Made by a program: the position numbers and the translations under genes. This document shows, one piece after another, positions 8,225-16,058 of a DNA stretch of 54,728 bases (positions are counted from its first letter, which is position 1; each line of letters starts with the position of its first letter). Source of the stretch: JBCBKP01 sp038521625 (lineage in GTDB: Bacteria > Planctomycetota > Phycisphaerae > Phycisphaerales > UBA1924); contig JBCBKP010000023.1 in assembly GCA_038521625.1 (NCBI GenBank), forward strand, positions 1 to 54,728, in the 5' to 3' direction. The notes below the pieces were generated by a model that worked only from the letters and a program-made list of their open reading frames with translations, ran no database searches and was not told the origin of the DNA.

Positions 8225-8587
8225 ATGGGACGGTCGCGAGGGTCGAACCCGATGGGCTCCCGGAGCGGTGACCAGCTCGACTGGCTGCGGAGGATCCGTC
8301 CGGGCGGCGCCGAGTGCGGCGAGGCCGTGGGGGGGATGATCCGGTCGATCGAGTCGCGACTCGGTCGTGCCACAACCCGTGCCGGGCGCGCCGAGTCGGC
8401 GTGGGCCGAGGTGGGTGCGCCTCGCTTCCCTGGCTGCCGGGCTCAGCTCGCGGGTGGTGGGGTGCTGGTGCTGGGCGTGCCGAATGCCTCGGTCCGATTC
8501 CGACTCGACGGTTGGCTGCGGGCGGGCGGGCTCGTCGCGCTGCGAGAGGCCAGCGGGGGCGTGATCGGCCGGGCCCGCGTGCGGTAG
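8225..8587 (+). CDS. DUF721/DciA-like protein, putative replicative helicase loader
   Basis: A 120-aa protein. The core 'RAESAWAEVGAPRFPGCRAQLAGGG' followed by 'LVLGVPNASVRFRLDGWL' and a basic end 'GGVIGRARVR' follows the DUF721 plan: a Trp-containing helix, a G-x-L-x-V strand, then a second helix and a basic tail. DUF721 includes DciA, which helps load DnaB helicase at oriC in bacteria without DnaC. The ATG at 8225 is 24 bp from the divergent ABC ATPase start; longer in-frame sequence upstream is antisense to that gene. Its position near parB and two parS sites agrees with a replication role. The call is by pattern only and remains uncertain. Confidence 0.5.
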   Translation: MGRSRGSNPMGSRSGDQLDWLRRIRPGGAECGEAVGGMIRSIESRLGRATTRAGRAESAWAEVGAPRFPGCRAQLAGGGVLVLGVPNASVRFRLDGWLRAGGLVALREASGGVIGRARVR

Positions 8588-8610
8588 GCACGCCGAGAGC
8601 TCTCATACGA

Positions 8611-8646
8611 ACAAAAACAAAGCGGGCCGCCCGAGGGCGGCCCGCC
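8611..8646 (-). terminator. Rho-independent terminator of the repeat/dockerin gene
   Basis: An 11-bp perfect GC stem (arms 8622-8632 and 8635-8645) is followed on the minus strand by a T-rich tract (complement of ACAAAAACAAA). It starts 26 bp after the stop codon of the minus-strand gene at 8672. Confidence 0.85.
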
Positions 8647-8671
8647 GTGTGGTTCGAGATTGGGCTGGGCC

Positions 8672-9361
8672 TTACGGGCAGCCCTCGAAGAATGCGTCCA
8701 CGAAGCCCTGGACGTCGGTCTGCGAGATGACGCCGAACGGCGCGGCGTAGTCGATGTTGTCCAGGTCGTTGTTGAAGAAGGCCGTGACGAAGGCGCTGGT
8801 GTCGGTCTGGCTGTTGATGCCGAGCGGGGCGGCGAGGTCGGCCAGGCACGGCGAGCGGTCGAGCGAGACGAACTTGCCGGCCTCGTTGGAGTCGAGGTTG
8901 ATCCAGCCGATGTTCTCGCCCCAGGCGTAGCCGCGGAAGCGGCCGGCGCCGAAGTCGTATCGGGCGTTCTGGCCCATGTTGACGCGCTGGGCGTCCTGGC
9001 TGGTGTCGAAGTTGATCCAGCCGACGTTCTCGCCCCAGGCGAAGCCGCTGAGGACGCCGCCGGCGCCGATGTTGACGCCGAAGTCGGTGTTGTCGTTGTT
9101 GGCGTAGGGGCCGTTGCCGTTGCCGAGGTTGATCCAGCCGATGTTTTCGCCCCAGGCGAAGCCCTGGAGGAACGTCGACGGGCTCGCGCCATCGATGATC
9201 TGTCGCCCGAGGAAGTTATCCGGGCTGGGGGAGTCCCCGAAGTTGATCCAACCGACGTTCTCGCCCCAGGCGAACTTGTTCACCGGGTCGGGATCGGCGG
9301 TGGGCTGGGCGGCGGCGGCGCCGGCGGCCAGGGCTGCGATGAATGCGGTCGTGCGGTGCAT
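8672..9361 (-). CDS. Secreted protein with four 'WGENVGWIN' repeats and a C-terminal dockerin-like domain
   Basis: A 229-aa exported protein with the start at 9361, preceded by AGGGAGAG. The signal peptide ends near 'AAAAQ'. Four copies of 'FAWGENVGWINF' or close variants occupy residues 30-41, 68-79, 107-118 and 145-156, a 38-39-residue period. The last 58 residues contain two related halves ('DLAAPLGINSQTDTSAFVTA' and 'DYAAPFGVISQTDVQGFVDA') bracketed by cysteines, which resembles the 'GC-type' dockerin-like C-terminus of planctomycete secreted proteins. Dockerins bind cohesins on scaffolds; no cohesin is visible here. Function unknown; an extracellular structural or sensory role is plausible. 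It lies just downstream of the beta-helix array. Confidence 0.85.
   Translation of the reverse strand: MHRTTAFIAALAAGAAAAQPTADPDPVNKFAWGENVGWINFGDSPSPDNFLGRQIIDGASPSTFLQGFAWGENIGWINLGNGNGPYANNDNTDFGVNIGAGGVLSGFAWGENVGWINFDTSQDAQRVNMGQNARYDFGAGRFRGYAWGENIGWINLDSNEAGKFVSLDRSPCLADLAAPLGINSQTDTSAFVTAFFNNDLDNIDYAAPFGVISQTDVQGFVDAFFEGCP
8894..9274 (-). repeat. Four 36-bp coding repeats (FAWGENVGWINF)
   Basis: Copies lie at 9239-9274, 9125-9160, 9008-9043 and 8894-8929, spaced 114-117 bp. They are near-identical in DNA (core GATCCAGCCGA plus TCGCCCCAGGCG on the plus strand), which fits recent internal duplication or gene conversion of the repeat unit. Confidence 0.9.
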
Positions 9362-9484
9362 CAGATTCTCTCCCTGCGGGTCTGCCCGCGGTGAGTGTAT
9401 CGGTTTTTGGTTCCGTGTCGGTATCCGAATCTTGTACTGCGGAGATTGCGGGCGGGTTTCCACCTGTGAATCGTGGATCCGGCC

Positions 9485-9516
9485 GCTCGCTCACGCCCCT
9501 ACTGGCGTGAACGAGC
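9485..9516 (-). terminator. Hairpin after the first beta-helix gene
   Basis: Arms 9485-9497 and 9504-9516 pair over 13 bp with one wobble and a 6-nt loop, 37 bp after the stop of the minus-strand gene. A T-tract is lacking, so termination strength is uncertain. Confidence 0.55.
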
Positions 9517-9552
9517 ACCACCGCGGGACACCACTCGGATCAAATCCGACGA

Positions 9553-10728
9553 TTATTGGCTGATGTTCGCATAGTTGTTCGTCGTCGCGCCTGAGACCTG
9601 TACGAAGAAGTTGCCCGCGACGATCGAGTAGTTCGCCGGGATGTTCGCGCGAGCCGAGTTCCGAATGATGGTGTTGTCGATCGCGGTCGCCGAGAACGTG
9701 CGGATGCCGTTGACTTGATTCGCAGAGAGATTGTTCGAATCCACGCGGTTGGCCTGATCCAGCAGGAGGATTCCGGACCCGGTGTTGTTGTCCACCGTGT
9801 TGTTCACGATGGTGTTCGATGCGCGAGCGCAGATGCCGTCATTGCCGTTGCCCCGAACGACATTCCCCTCTACATGGCAGCCGGCATCGACGTCGATACC
9901 GTCGACATCGTTCAGCGAGAACACGCCGTTGCGGATCACGCACCCCGCGCCGGCGAGGACGCCCTCGTTGCAGTTCCGGGCGATGCAGGCTTCGATGATA
10001 TTGTCGCCCGCGCCGTTGAAGCCGTTGCCGGAGTTGTTGAAGGCGGTGCAGTGCACGGCCTGGGCGCCGACGGATAGATCGAATCCGATGGCGCTCGAGC
10101 TGGCGGTGCACCGTTCGACGACCGAGCTGGCGCCGATGTTGAATCCGTCGCCGGTGATCGAACTGACGCGCGTGTCGCGGACAGAGCTCGACTGACCGAC
10201 GGTGATGCCGGAGAGGTCGCTCTGGCCGACGTTGACGTTCTCGACGGTGGCGCTCGGGCCGAGGATGATGCCGTCGGCGAAGAGCACGCGAACATCCTGG
10301 ACGGTGTTGGAGAAATCATTCAGGCTGATAGCGGGGCCGCCGATGCTGCGAATGCGGCCGTTCTTGACCGTGACGCCCTCCGTGTTCGAACCGAAGATCC
10401 CGAAGGCGCTCGACGACCCGGAGATCCGGTATCCGTTGAGGTCGATGACGACGTCGCTGACCGCCACCTCGATCACGCTGAACCCCGCGGCGGAGCCGAA
10501 GAGATCGCCGGTCAGGTAGTACGAGCCTGATGAGGTGATCCGGAAGAACGAGTTGGCGTCGCCCGGCGTGTTCTGGGCGTTGATGGCGATCCGCGGCTCG
10601 ATCTCGCCGAGGTGCGGGCCGGTGTCCGAGACCGGGCCGCCGGGCGGGTTGATCGGCCCGAGCTGCGCCGCGGCGGCGGTGGCGGTGAGTGAGAGCGCGG
10701 CGATCGCGCGAATGAACGTTCTCTTCAT
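9553..10728 (-). CDS. Secreted right-handed parallel beta-helix protein (array member 1)
   Basis: A 391-aa protein that starts at the ATG at 10728, after a TTGCAGGGGGAT leader. It has a signal peptide ('MKRTFIRAIAALSLTATAAA'), then the array header 'QLGPINPPGGPVSDTGPHL', the block 'NTPGDANSFFRIT..GSYYLTG', the strand 'VVIDLNGYRISG', and about twelve short beta-coil turns rich in Asn, Gly, Val and Ser ('NTIVNNTVDNNTGSGIL'). It ends in 'NYANISQ'. Such coils form a NosD/CASH-type helix that binds or cleaves polysaccharides or acts as a structural protein. No catalytic residues can be assigned. Last gene of the minus-strand array; most like member 2. Confidence 0.88.
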   Translation of the reverse strand: MKRTFIRAIAALSLTATAAAAQLGPINPPGGPVSDTGPHLGEIEPRIAINAQNTPGDANSFFRITSSGSYYLTGDLFGSAAGFSVIEVAVSDVVIDLNGYRISGSSSAFGIFGSNTEGVTVKNGRIRSIGGPAISLNDFSNTVQDVRVLFADGIILGPSATVENVNVGQSDLSGITVGQSSSVRDTRVSSITGDGFNIGASSVVERCTASSSAIGFDLSVGAQAVHCTAFNNSGNGFNGAGDNIIEACIARNCNEGVLAGAGCVIRNGVFSLNDVDGIDVDAGCHVEGNVVRGNGNDGICARASNTIVNNTVDNNTGSGILLLDQANRVDSNNLSANQVNGIRTFSATAIDNTIIRNSARANIPANYSIVAGNFFVQVSGATTNNYANISQ

Positions 10729-10937
10729 CTGGAAATCCCCCTGCAATGGCTTTCGATGCGTACCCCGACGGACCCTTAGGACACTACAGCGACGGCGCAG
10801 GAGATCGGTCACGGATCCGGATATTGCGCCGGATTGCGGCCCGTTCCTTACGGCAAGATTCTGACGGGTGAAACACCTATGTTGACCAAGGGACCGGAAC
10901 GTGGGGCTGGGGACTGTCCCGGTCGCTCTCGCCGTGA

Positions 10938-12137
10938 CTACTGATCGATGTTGGCGTCGGCGAACTGCGTCGGGCCGACGACGACCAGGGCGAAGTTGTT
11001 GCCGATGACCGAGTAGTTCGTGCCGTTGGCGCGGGCGCTATTTCGGACGATCGCGTTGTCGGTGGCGGCCGCGGCGGTCGCGCGCAGGCCGGTTCCCTGG
11101 TTCGCGGTCAGGTTGTTGCGCTCGACCCGGTTGGCCTGGCCGAGCAGGACGATGCCGTGCTGGCCGTTGGCGTCGCAGGTGTTGTCGGCGACAAGATTCG
11201 ACGCACGGGCGATGATGCCGTCGCTGCCGTTGGACCGGACGACGTTCGAGTGGACCTGGCCGCCGGCGTCGATGTTGATGCCGTGGCTGTTGTTGGCGAC
11301 AAACAGGCTGCGCCGGATGGTCACGCCGGAGCCGGCGAGGGCGCCGCTGCCGTTGTCGCGTGACGTGCAGCCGTCGATGAGGTTGTCGGTGAACGCCTGG
11401 AACCCGGGGCCCGAGTTGTTTGCGGCGATGCAGCCGACGGCCTGGGCCCCGAGGCCCAGCAGGAACCCCGAGCCGGTGGCGCCTCTGACCGTGCAGTCGC
11501 GCGCGATGGCGGTCTCGCCGAGCACGACCCCGGCTCCGACCGTGGATCGGATCGAGCAGTCGCGGAGCATCACGTCGCGGCCCGCGACGATGACGGTGGA
11601 GCTGCTGACGTTCACGGCGGTGCGGCGTACGACGCCGTTGTCGCCGACGGTGATCCCGCCGGTGGTGTACGCTCGGACATCGCTGACCACGCAGTTCTCG
11701 CCTCCGAGCGAGATCGCCCGGCCCTGGATGAGACGGATCGTGCCGTTCTTGACGACGACGCTGTCCGCGGCGGCCGCGAAGACCGCAGTTTCTGACTGGA
11801 AGCCAAGGATCTGATTCCCGTTCAGATCGATCGTGACGTCGCCCGCGGCGACCTCGATGATGTTGAATCCCGCGGCGGAGGCACTGATCTTGCCCGTGAG
11901 GTAGTAGGAGCCGGGGCGGGAGATCCGGAAGAACGAGTCGGCGTCGCCGGGCGTGTTGGTCGCGTTGATCGCGACGCGGGGCTCAACGGCCTCGATCTCC
12001 TGCTGCAGCTGGCCGAGGTCCGGGCCGGTGTCGGCGACCGGGCCGGCGGGCGGAGTGATCGGCCCCAGCTGGGCGGCGGCGGAGGCCGCGGCGATGGCGA
12101 TCGCGCTCGTGGCGCGGGCCGCGTGCGTCGTGTTCAA
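10938..12137 (-). CDS. Secreted right-handed parallel beta-helix protein (array member 2), TTG start
   Basis: A 399-aa protein. The start codon is TTG at 12137, set by AAAGGGGAT about 7 nt upstream and by the signal peptide that follows ('NTTHAARATSAIAIAAASAA'); no ATG or GTG fits. Header 'QLGPITPPAGPVADTGPDL', then an extra 'QQEIEAVEPRVAINATNTPG' with a short coiled insert compared with its neighbours. The strand 'VTIDLNGNQILG' and roughly twelve coils follow, including 'NRVERNNLTANQGTGL', and it ends 'ANIDQ'. The C-terminal third is the closest relative of member 1, which suggests one duplication. Exported; binding partner unknown. Confidence 0.87.
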   Translation of the reverse strand: MNTTHAARATSAIAIAAASAAAQLGPITPPAGPVADTGPDLGQLQQEIEAVEPRVAINATNTPGDADSFFRISRPGSYYLTGKISASAAGFNIIEVAAGDVTIDLNGNQILGFQSETAVFAAAADSVVVKNGTIRLIQGRAISLGGENCVVSDVRAYTTGGITVGDNGVVRRTAVNVSSSTVIVAGRDVMLRDCSIRSTVGAGVVLGETAIARDCTVRGATGSGFLLGLGAQAVGCIAANNSGPGFQAFTDNLIDGCTSRDNGSGALAGSGVTIRRSLFVANNSHGINIDAGGQVHSNVVRSNGSDGIIARASNLVADNTCDANGQHGIVLLGQANRVERNNLTANQGTGLRATAAAATDNAIVRNSARANGTNYSVIGNNFALVVVGPTQFADANIDQ

Positions 12138-12231
12138 ATCTGAATCCCCTTTCCCGGCCCTGACGGTTTCGGTGCGGGCCGAAACAGAAGCGGGCGCGGG
12201 GCCATGGTCTCACGGGGATTCTCGCGGTGCG

Positions 12232-12268
12232 AACAAAAAGAAGCACGCCCCGCGCGGGGCGGGGCGTG
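12232..12268 (-). terminator. Probable intrinsic terminator after array member 3
   Basis: Arms ACGCCCC (12245-12251) and GGGGCGT (12261-12267) enclose further GC pairing and are followed on the minus strand by CTTCTTTTTGTT. It begins about 35 bp after the stop codon at 12301, so member 3 probably ends one transcript here. Confidence 0.75.
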
Positions 12269-12300
12269 GGGAGGAGAGGGGGTTGGTGCGTGCGGCGGTG

Positions 12301-13503
12301 CTACGGCCGGTCGATGTTGGCGAAGGTCGCCGTGGTGTTGGGGGTGTTGGTTGACGGGGCGAAGTTGCCGGCGACATCGACGCTCATGTTGCCGGGGGTG
12401 TTCTGATGCAGCATGTTGCGGACGATGAAGTTGTCGATGGAACCGAACTGCGTGCGGATGCCGTGGAAGTCGTTGGAGGTGACGAGGTTGCTATCGACGC
12501 GGTTGGCCTCGTCGAGGATGCGGATGCCGGTGGCGTCGTTGGCGTCGACGGTGTTGTTGAGGACTGTGTTGGAACTGCGAACGAGAATGCCGTTGGAGTC
12601 GTTGAGGCGGCAGGTGTTCCCCTCGATGTGGTTGCCGGCGTCGGCGTCGATGCCGTTCAGCAGGTTGTTGATGAGCGCGTTGTTGGTGATGACGACCCCC
12701 TGACCCGCGTTGATTCCGTTGGCGTTGCCCTGGGCGGTGCACTGATCGATCACGCCGCCAGACCCGGCAACGAAGCCGTCGCCGCCGTTGGCGAGCGCGT
12801 AGGCGTTGCGGACGCTGGCGCGGTCGCCGAGCTCGAAGCCGGCGCCGGTGTTCAGCGACGCGCTGCACGCCTCGGCTGTCGCGCCGGACAACAGATCGAA
12901 GCCGTTGGCCCCGCAGCGGAACGCCGCGGAGTGGCGGACGGAGCTGCCGCTGCCGATGAGGAAGCCGCGGCCGCCGGAGTCGGTGACGCGGCAACGCTCG
13001 ACGATCGAGCGGCGGGCGACGAGGATGCCGTCGCCGGCGACATCCATGACCTCGAGATCTTGGAGGGTCATCTGGTTGCCTCGGGCGTCGATCGCGTCGC
13101 CGGTGGTCTCGCGGACGCGGCCGTTGAAGATGCGGACGTGGTCGGGGTAGGCCTCGATGCCGCGTGTGACGAGGTTGTTGCCGTCGATTGTGAAACCGTT
13201 CAGGTCGAGGGTGACGTTCTCGGCGTCGATCTCGACGAAGACGACGACCTCACGCCCCGGCTGCGCGCTCAGATTGCTCGTGAGGTAGTACGAGCCGGGC
13301 TTGTTGATGCGAAAGATCGAGTCGGCGTCGCCCGGGGTGGTCTCCGGGCCGACGGGGATGCGCGGCTCGATCTGGCCCAGGTGCGGGCCGGTGTTCGAGA
13401 CGGCCCCGCCTGGGGGGGTGAGCGGCCCGAGCTGGGCGGTGGCGGCGGCGGTGATCGCGAGCGCGGCGACCGCGCCCGCGCGACGAGCGGTCGTGCGAAT
13501 CAT
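12301..13503 (-). CDS. Secreted right-handed parallel beta-helix protein (array member 3)
   Basis: A 400-aa protein with AGGAGA before the ATG at 13503. Its signal peptide shares the stretch 'TARRAGAVAALA' with member 6, which points to a shared duplication. Header 'QLGPLTPPGGAVSNTGPHL', then 'GDADSIFRINKPGSYYLT', 'VTLDLNGFTIDGNN', and coils with many conserved Cys and Asn steps ('ERCRVTDSGGRGFLIGSG', 'NTVLNNTVDANDATGI'). It ends 'ANIDRP' instead of the usual -Q tip. Like the others it has no anchor, PEP-CTERM or dockerin tail, so release or an unknown sorting route is expected. An intrinsic terminator follows. Confidence 0.88.
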   Translation of the reverse strand: MIRTTARRAGAVAALAITAAATAQLGPLTPPGGAVSNTGPHLGQIEPRIPVGPETTPGDADSIFRINKPGSYYLTSNLSAQPGREVVVFVEIDAENVTLDLNGFTIDGNNLVTRGIEAYPDHVRIFNGRVRETTGDAIDARGNQMTLQDLEVMDVAGDGILVARRSIVERCRVTDSGGRGFLIGSGSSVRHSAAFRCGANGFDLLSGATAEACSASLNTGAGFELGDRASVRNAYALANGGDGFVAGSGGVIDQCTAQGNANGINAGQGVVITNNALINNLLNGIDADAGNHIEGNTCRLNDSNGILVRSSNTVLNNTVDANDATGIRILDEANRVDSNLVTSNDFHGIRTQFGSIDNFIVRNMLHQNTPGNMSVDVAGNFAPSTNTPNTTATFANIDRP

Positions 13504-13643
13504 GGTGAGTCTCCTGGGTTCCGTTGCGACCGGCGAGCGCCGGATCGGATGGCTGTGTCAGGAGATCAAGCGGAGCCGGTGCGTGGCGGGTGACAGCGTG
13601 TCGCCGGATTTCTCGCCCCGTCTTCCTGCATTCACGCCTCGAC

Positions 13644-14753
13644 TCAGGGGAGGCTCACGTTGGCGTCGGCGGGGCCTGAGGTGGCGCTCGACGTGGTGGT
13701 GAAGTAGTTGTTCGCGCCGGCGTTGTCGTAGTTGGTGACGGAATTGACGACCGCCGCGTTCCGGACGATCACGTTGAAGCTGCCAACGATCCGGTCGCCA
13801 CCGCCGTCGTTTCGCGCGGCGTGGTTGCCCTCGATCCTGTTGTCGCTGCCGATGCTGTAGCCGAATCCGGTGTTCTCTCCCGAGCTGCACCCGATGACGA
13901 CGCAGGCGTTCGTCAGGGAGATCCCGATGCCGGCGTTGCTCCGAGCGATGCATCGCTCGACGTGCGATCCGGCGCCGACGCTGATGCCTCCGAAACCGTC
14001 GTTCGATGACGCGACACACTCGATCACCTGCGACGGCCCGGTAGCGACGATGCCGAGGTCGGTGTTGTCGAAGGCCTGGCAGCGGATGATCAGGGAGCTC
14101 CCGCCCGCTCTCAAGCCGTCGTCTTCGCAGAACGCCGCGACGGAGTCGGAGATCCGGCTGGCGGTTCCGGCGGAGATGCCGTCGTCGGCGCGCCGGACAT
14201 CGCAGTGGCTGATGTCGGCGCGCTCGCCGGCGCGGATCCCGGTCCCGACCGCCTGGGCGACCGTGCATCGCGCCACGCGGGCGTCGCTCCCGAGTTCGAG
14301 GGCCTCATCGCCGGCCATCGTGATCCGCAGATCCTGGGCAACGGACGCCGCGCCGGAGATATTGACGGCGTCGCCCGCCGTGTCCTTGATGATGCCGTTG
14401 CGGAGGGCCACGTTGTCGCCTGCGGCCACGACAGCGCTCGCGAAGACGCCGCGGCCGTTGATGGTGAAGCCGCTGAGATCGATCGTGACGTCGGGCGCGT
14501 CCACCCGGATCCCGACGTCACCGATCTGGCTCGAGAGGGCGACCAGGTTGCCGGTGAGGTAGTAGGAGCCCGACCGGGTGATCAGGAAGGCCGCGGTGGC
14601 GTCGCCCGGGGTGTGCCGCGCGTTGATCGGCGTGCGGGGCTCGGCCTCGTCGATCGACTTGCCGGAATCGGCGACGGGGCCCGGCGGCGGGCCGACCTGC
14701 GCGGTGGCGACGGACGCGAAGATCGCGAGCGCGGCGGCGGCGGTGCGTTGCAT
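13644..14753 (-). CDS. Secreted right-handed parallel beta-helix protein (array member 4)
   Basis: A 369-aa protein starting at 14753 after AAGGGAGAG. The header is a variant: 'QVGPPPGPVADSGKSIDEAE', which lacks one 'PP' unit and carries 'SGKSIDEAEPRTPIN' as member 11 does, so the two share a sub-lineage. 'PGDATAAFLITRSGSYYLTG' and 'VTIDLSGFTINGRG' follow, then about eleven coils ('DISHCDVRRADDGISAGTAS'). It ends 'DANVSLP'. The many Ala/Gly/Asp coils suggest a shorter helix than in its neighbours. Exported; function unknown. Confidence 0.87.
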   Translation of the reverse strand: MQRTAAAALAIFASVATAQVGPPPGPVADSGKSIDEAEPRTPINARHTPGDATAAFLITRSGSYYLTGNLVALSSQIGDVGIRVDAPDVTIDLSGFTINGRGVFASAVVAAGDNVALRNGIIKDTAGDAVNISGAASVAQDLRITMAGDEALELGSDARVARCTVAQAVGTGIRAGERADISHCDVRRADDGISAGTASRISDSVAAFCEDDGLRAGGSSLIIRCQAFDNTDLGIVATGPSQVIECVASSNDGFGGISVGAGSHVERCIARSNAGIGISLTNACVVIGCSSGENTGFGYSIGSDNRIEGNHAARNDGGGDRIVGSFNVIVRNAAVVNSVTNYDNAGANNYFTTTSSATSGPADANVSLP

Positions 14754-14876
14754 GATTCTCTCCCTTCCCTGTTCTTGAACGAGGTACCGCGGGACGGCGT
14801 GGCGGGAGAGCACGCGGCCGATAAGGGCCCGCGTGAATCGCCGCGGCGCGCGGTGGCGCTCCGCGGCGGTGGGGGA

Positions 14877-16013
14877 TCACTGGCTGATGTTGTCCATCGG
14901 GCCCGCGGTGGCGGGATCCGTGCTGATGCGGTGGTAGTTGTCGTTGCTGATGATGAAGTAGTTGCCGAGGCTGTTGCTGTCGGCGACGTTGCGTGTGAAG
15001 GCGTTGTCCGCGTTGCCCTGGCCGAAGCAGTAGAAGCCATACTGGCTGCCCGAGGCGGTGTTGCGGTCGATGTTGCCGCCCGAGCCCTGTATCAATAAGC
15101 CGATGGATGCGTTGTCGCGTGCGGCGTTGCCGACGAGGATGGAGCCATCGCCGACGACGAATCCGTCCGTGTTCCCGCGGGCAACGGAATCGCGGACGGT
15201 GCCGTTGTTGAGCATTTCGTACCCGGCGAGGTCGTTGTTGATGCTCACGCCGCGTGTGACCATCGCGGAGTTGAGGCCGTAGAACCCGCTGCGGTCGCTG
15301 CTCCGAGCGAGGCAGTCGACGGCCTGGGCGCCTTCCTCGAGCCTGAATCCCGCGAGGCCAGCACCGGCCGAGACCGAGTTCTCGACGCGGCTGAAGCCGC
15401 CCAAGTAATAGCCGTTTTGGGAGACGGAGAAGACGCGGCAGTTCCTGACAAGGCCATCGAAGCTGGTCCGGATTCCAGAGTTTTGTACGTTCTCGACGGT
15501 GCAGTTCTCGACAAGACCGCCCCGGCCGACCCTGATACCGGCCGACTGGTTGTCAACGATGTTGTTGACGTTGACGTCGCGGACAACCGACATGCGCCCG
15601 GTCGCGTACACGCCCCCGAAGCGGAAGCTTGTGATGTTCCCGTTCTTGACCGTGACGCGGGCTCCCTGGGCGATGACACGGACGCCATAGCCGCCCGCTT
15701 CGATGCCGTCGATCGTGAAGCCGTTGAGATCGATGATCACGTCGGTCGCGACGATCTCGATGGCGTTGAAGTCTACGGCGGCGCCGCCGAACCGGATGTT
15801 TCCGGTGAGGTAGTAGCTGCCGGGGCTGGTGATCTTGAAGATCGAGTCCGAGTCGCCGGGCGTCGTCTCGAGACTCAGCGGCGTCCGAGGCTCGATCTGG
15901 AAGAGGTCCGGACCGGTGTCGGCCACCGGGCCGAGCGGGGGGTTGATCTGGCCCAGTTGGGCACGGGCCGTGCCGGCGGCGAGCGCGAGCGCGGCGATAG
16001 CGATCCTGTGCAT
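14877..16013 (-). CDS. Secreted right-handed parallel beta-helix protein (array member 5)
   Basis: A 378-aa protein with AAGGAGA before the ATG at 16013. Header 'QLGQINPPLGPVADTGPDLF', followed by 'QIEPRTPLSLETTPG', a version shared almost word for word with member 6 upstream, so these two are probably a recent tandem pair. 'SIFKITSPGSYYLTGNI' and 'VIIDLNGFTIDGIE' precede the coils, which use more Tyr, Arg and Ser than members 1-3 ('GFYGLNSAMVTRGVSINNDL'). It ends 'DPATAGPMDNISQ'. The gap to member 6 is only 45 bp, so co-transcription is likely. Confidence 0.88.
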   Translation of the reverse strand: MHRIAIAALALAAGTARAQLGQINPPLGPVADTGPDLFQIEPRTPLSLETTPGDSDSIFKITSPGSYYLTGNIRFGGAAVDFNAIEIVATDVIIDLNGFTIDGIEAGGYGVRVIAQGARVTVKNGNITSFRFGGVYATGRMSVVRDVNVNNIVDNQSAGIRVGRGGLVENCTVENVQNSGIRTSFDGLVRNCRVFSVSQNGYYLGGFSRVENSVSAGAGLAGFRLEEGAQAVDCLARSSDRSGFYGLNSAMVTRGVSINNDLAGYEMLNNGTVRDSVARGNTDGFVVGDGSILVGNAARDNASIGLLIQGSGGNIDRNTASGSQYGFYCFGQGNADNAFTRNVADSNSLGNYFIISNDNYHRISTDPATAGPMDNISQ

Positions 16014-16058
16014 GTCGTTCTCCTTGCGTGTGTTTCGGTGTGACTTCGCGCGGCGAGT

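Noticed and set aside
8650..8670. GGTTCGAGATT as a tRNA T-arm
   Set aside because: No matching acceptor, D-arm or anticodon arm around it; it lies between a terminator and a stop codon.
12406..13593. 395-codon plus-strand frame over array member 3
   Set aside because: Antisense to a real beta-helix gene; product is Val/Asp/Gly low-information sequence.
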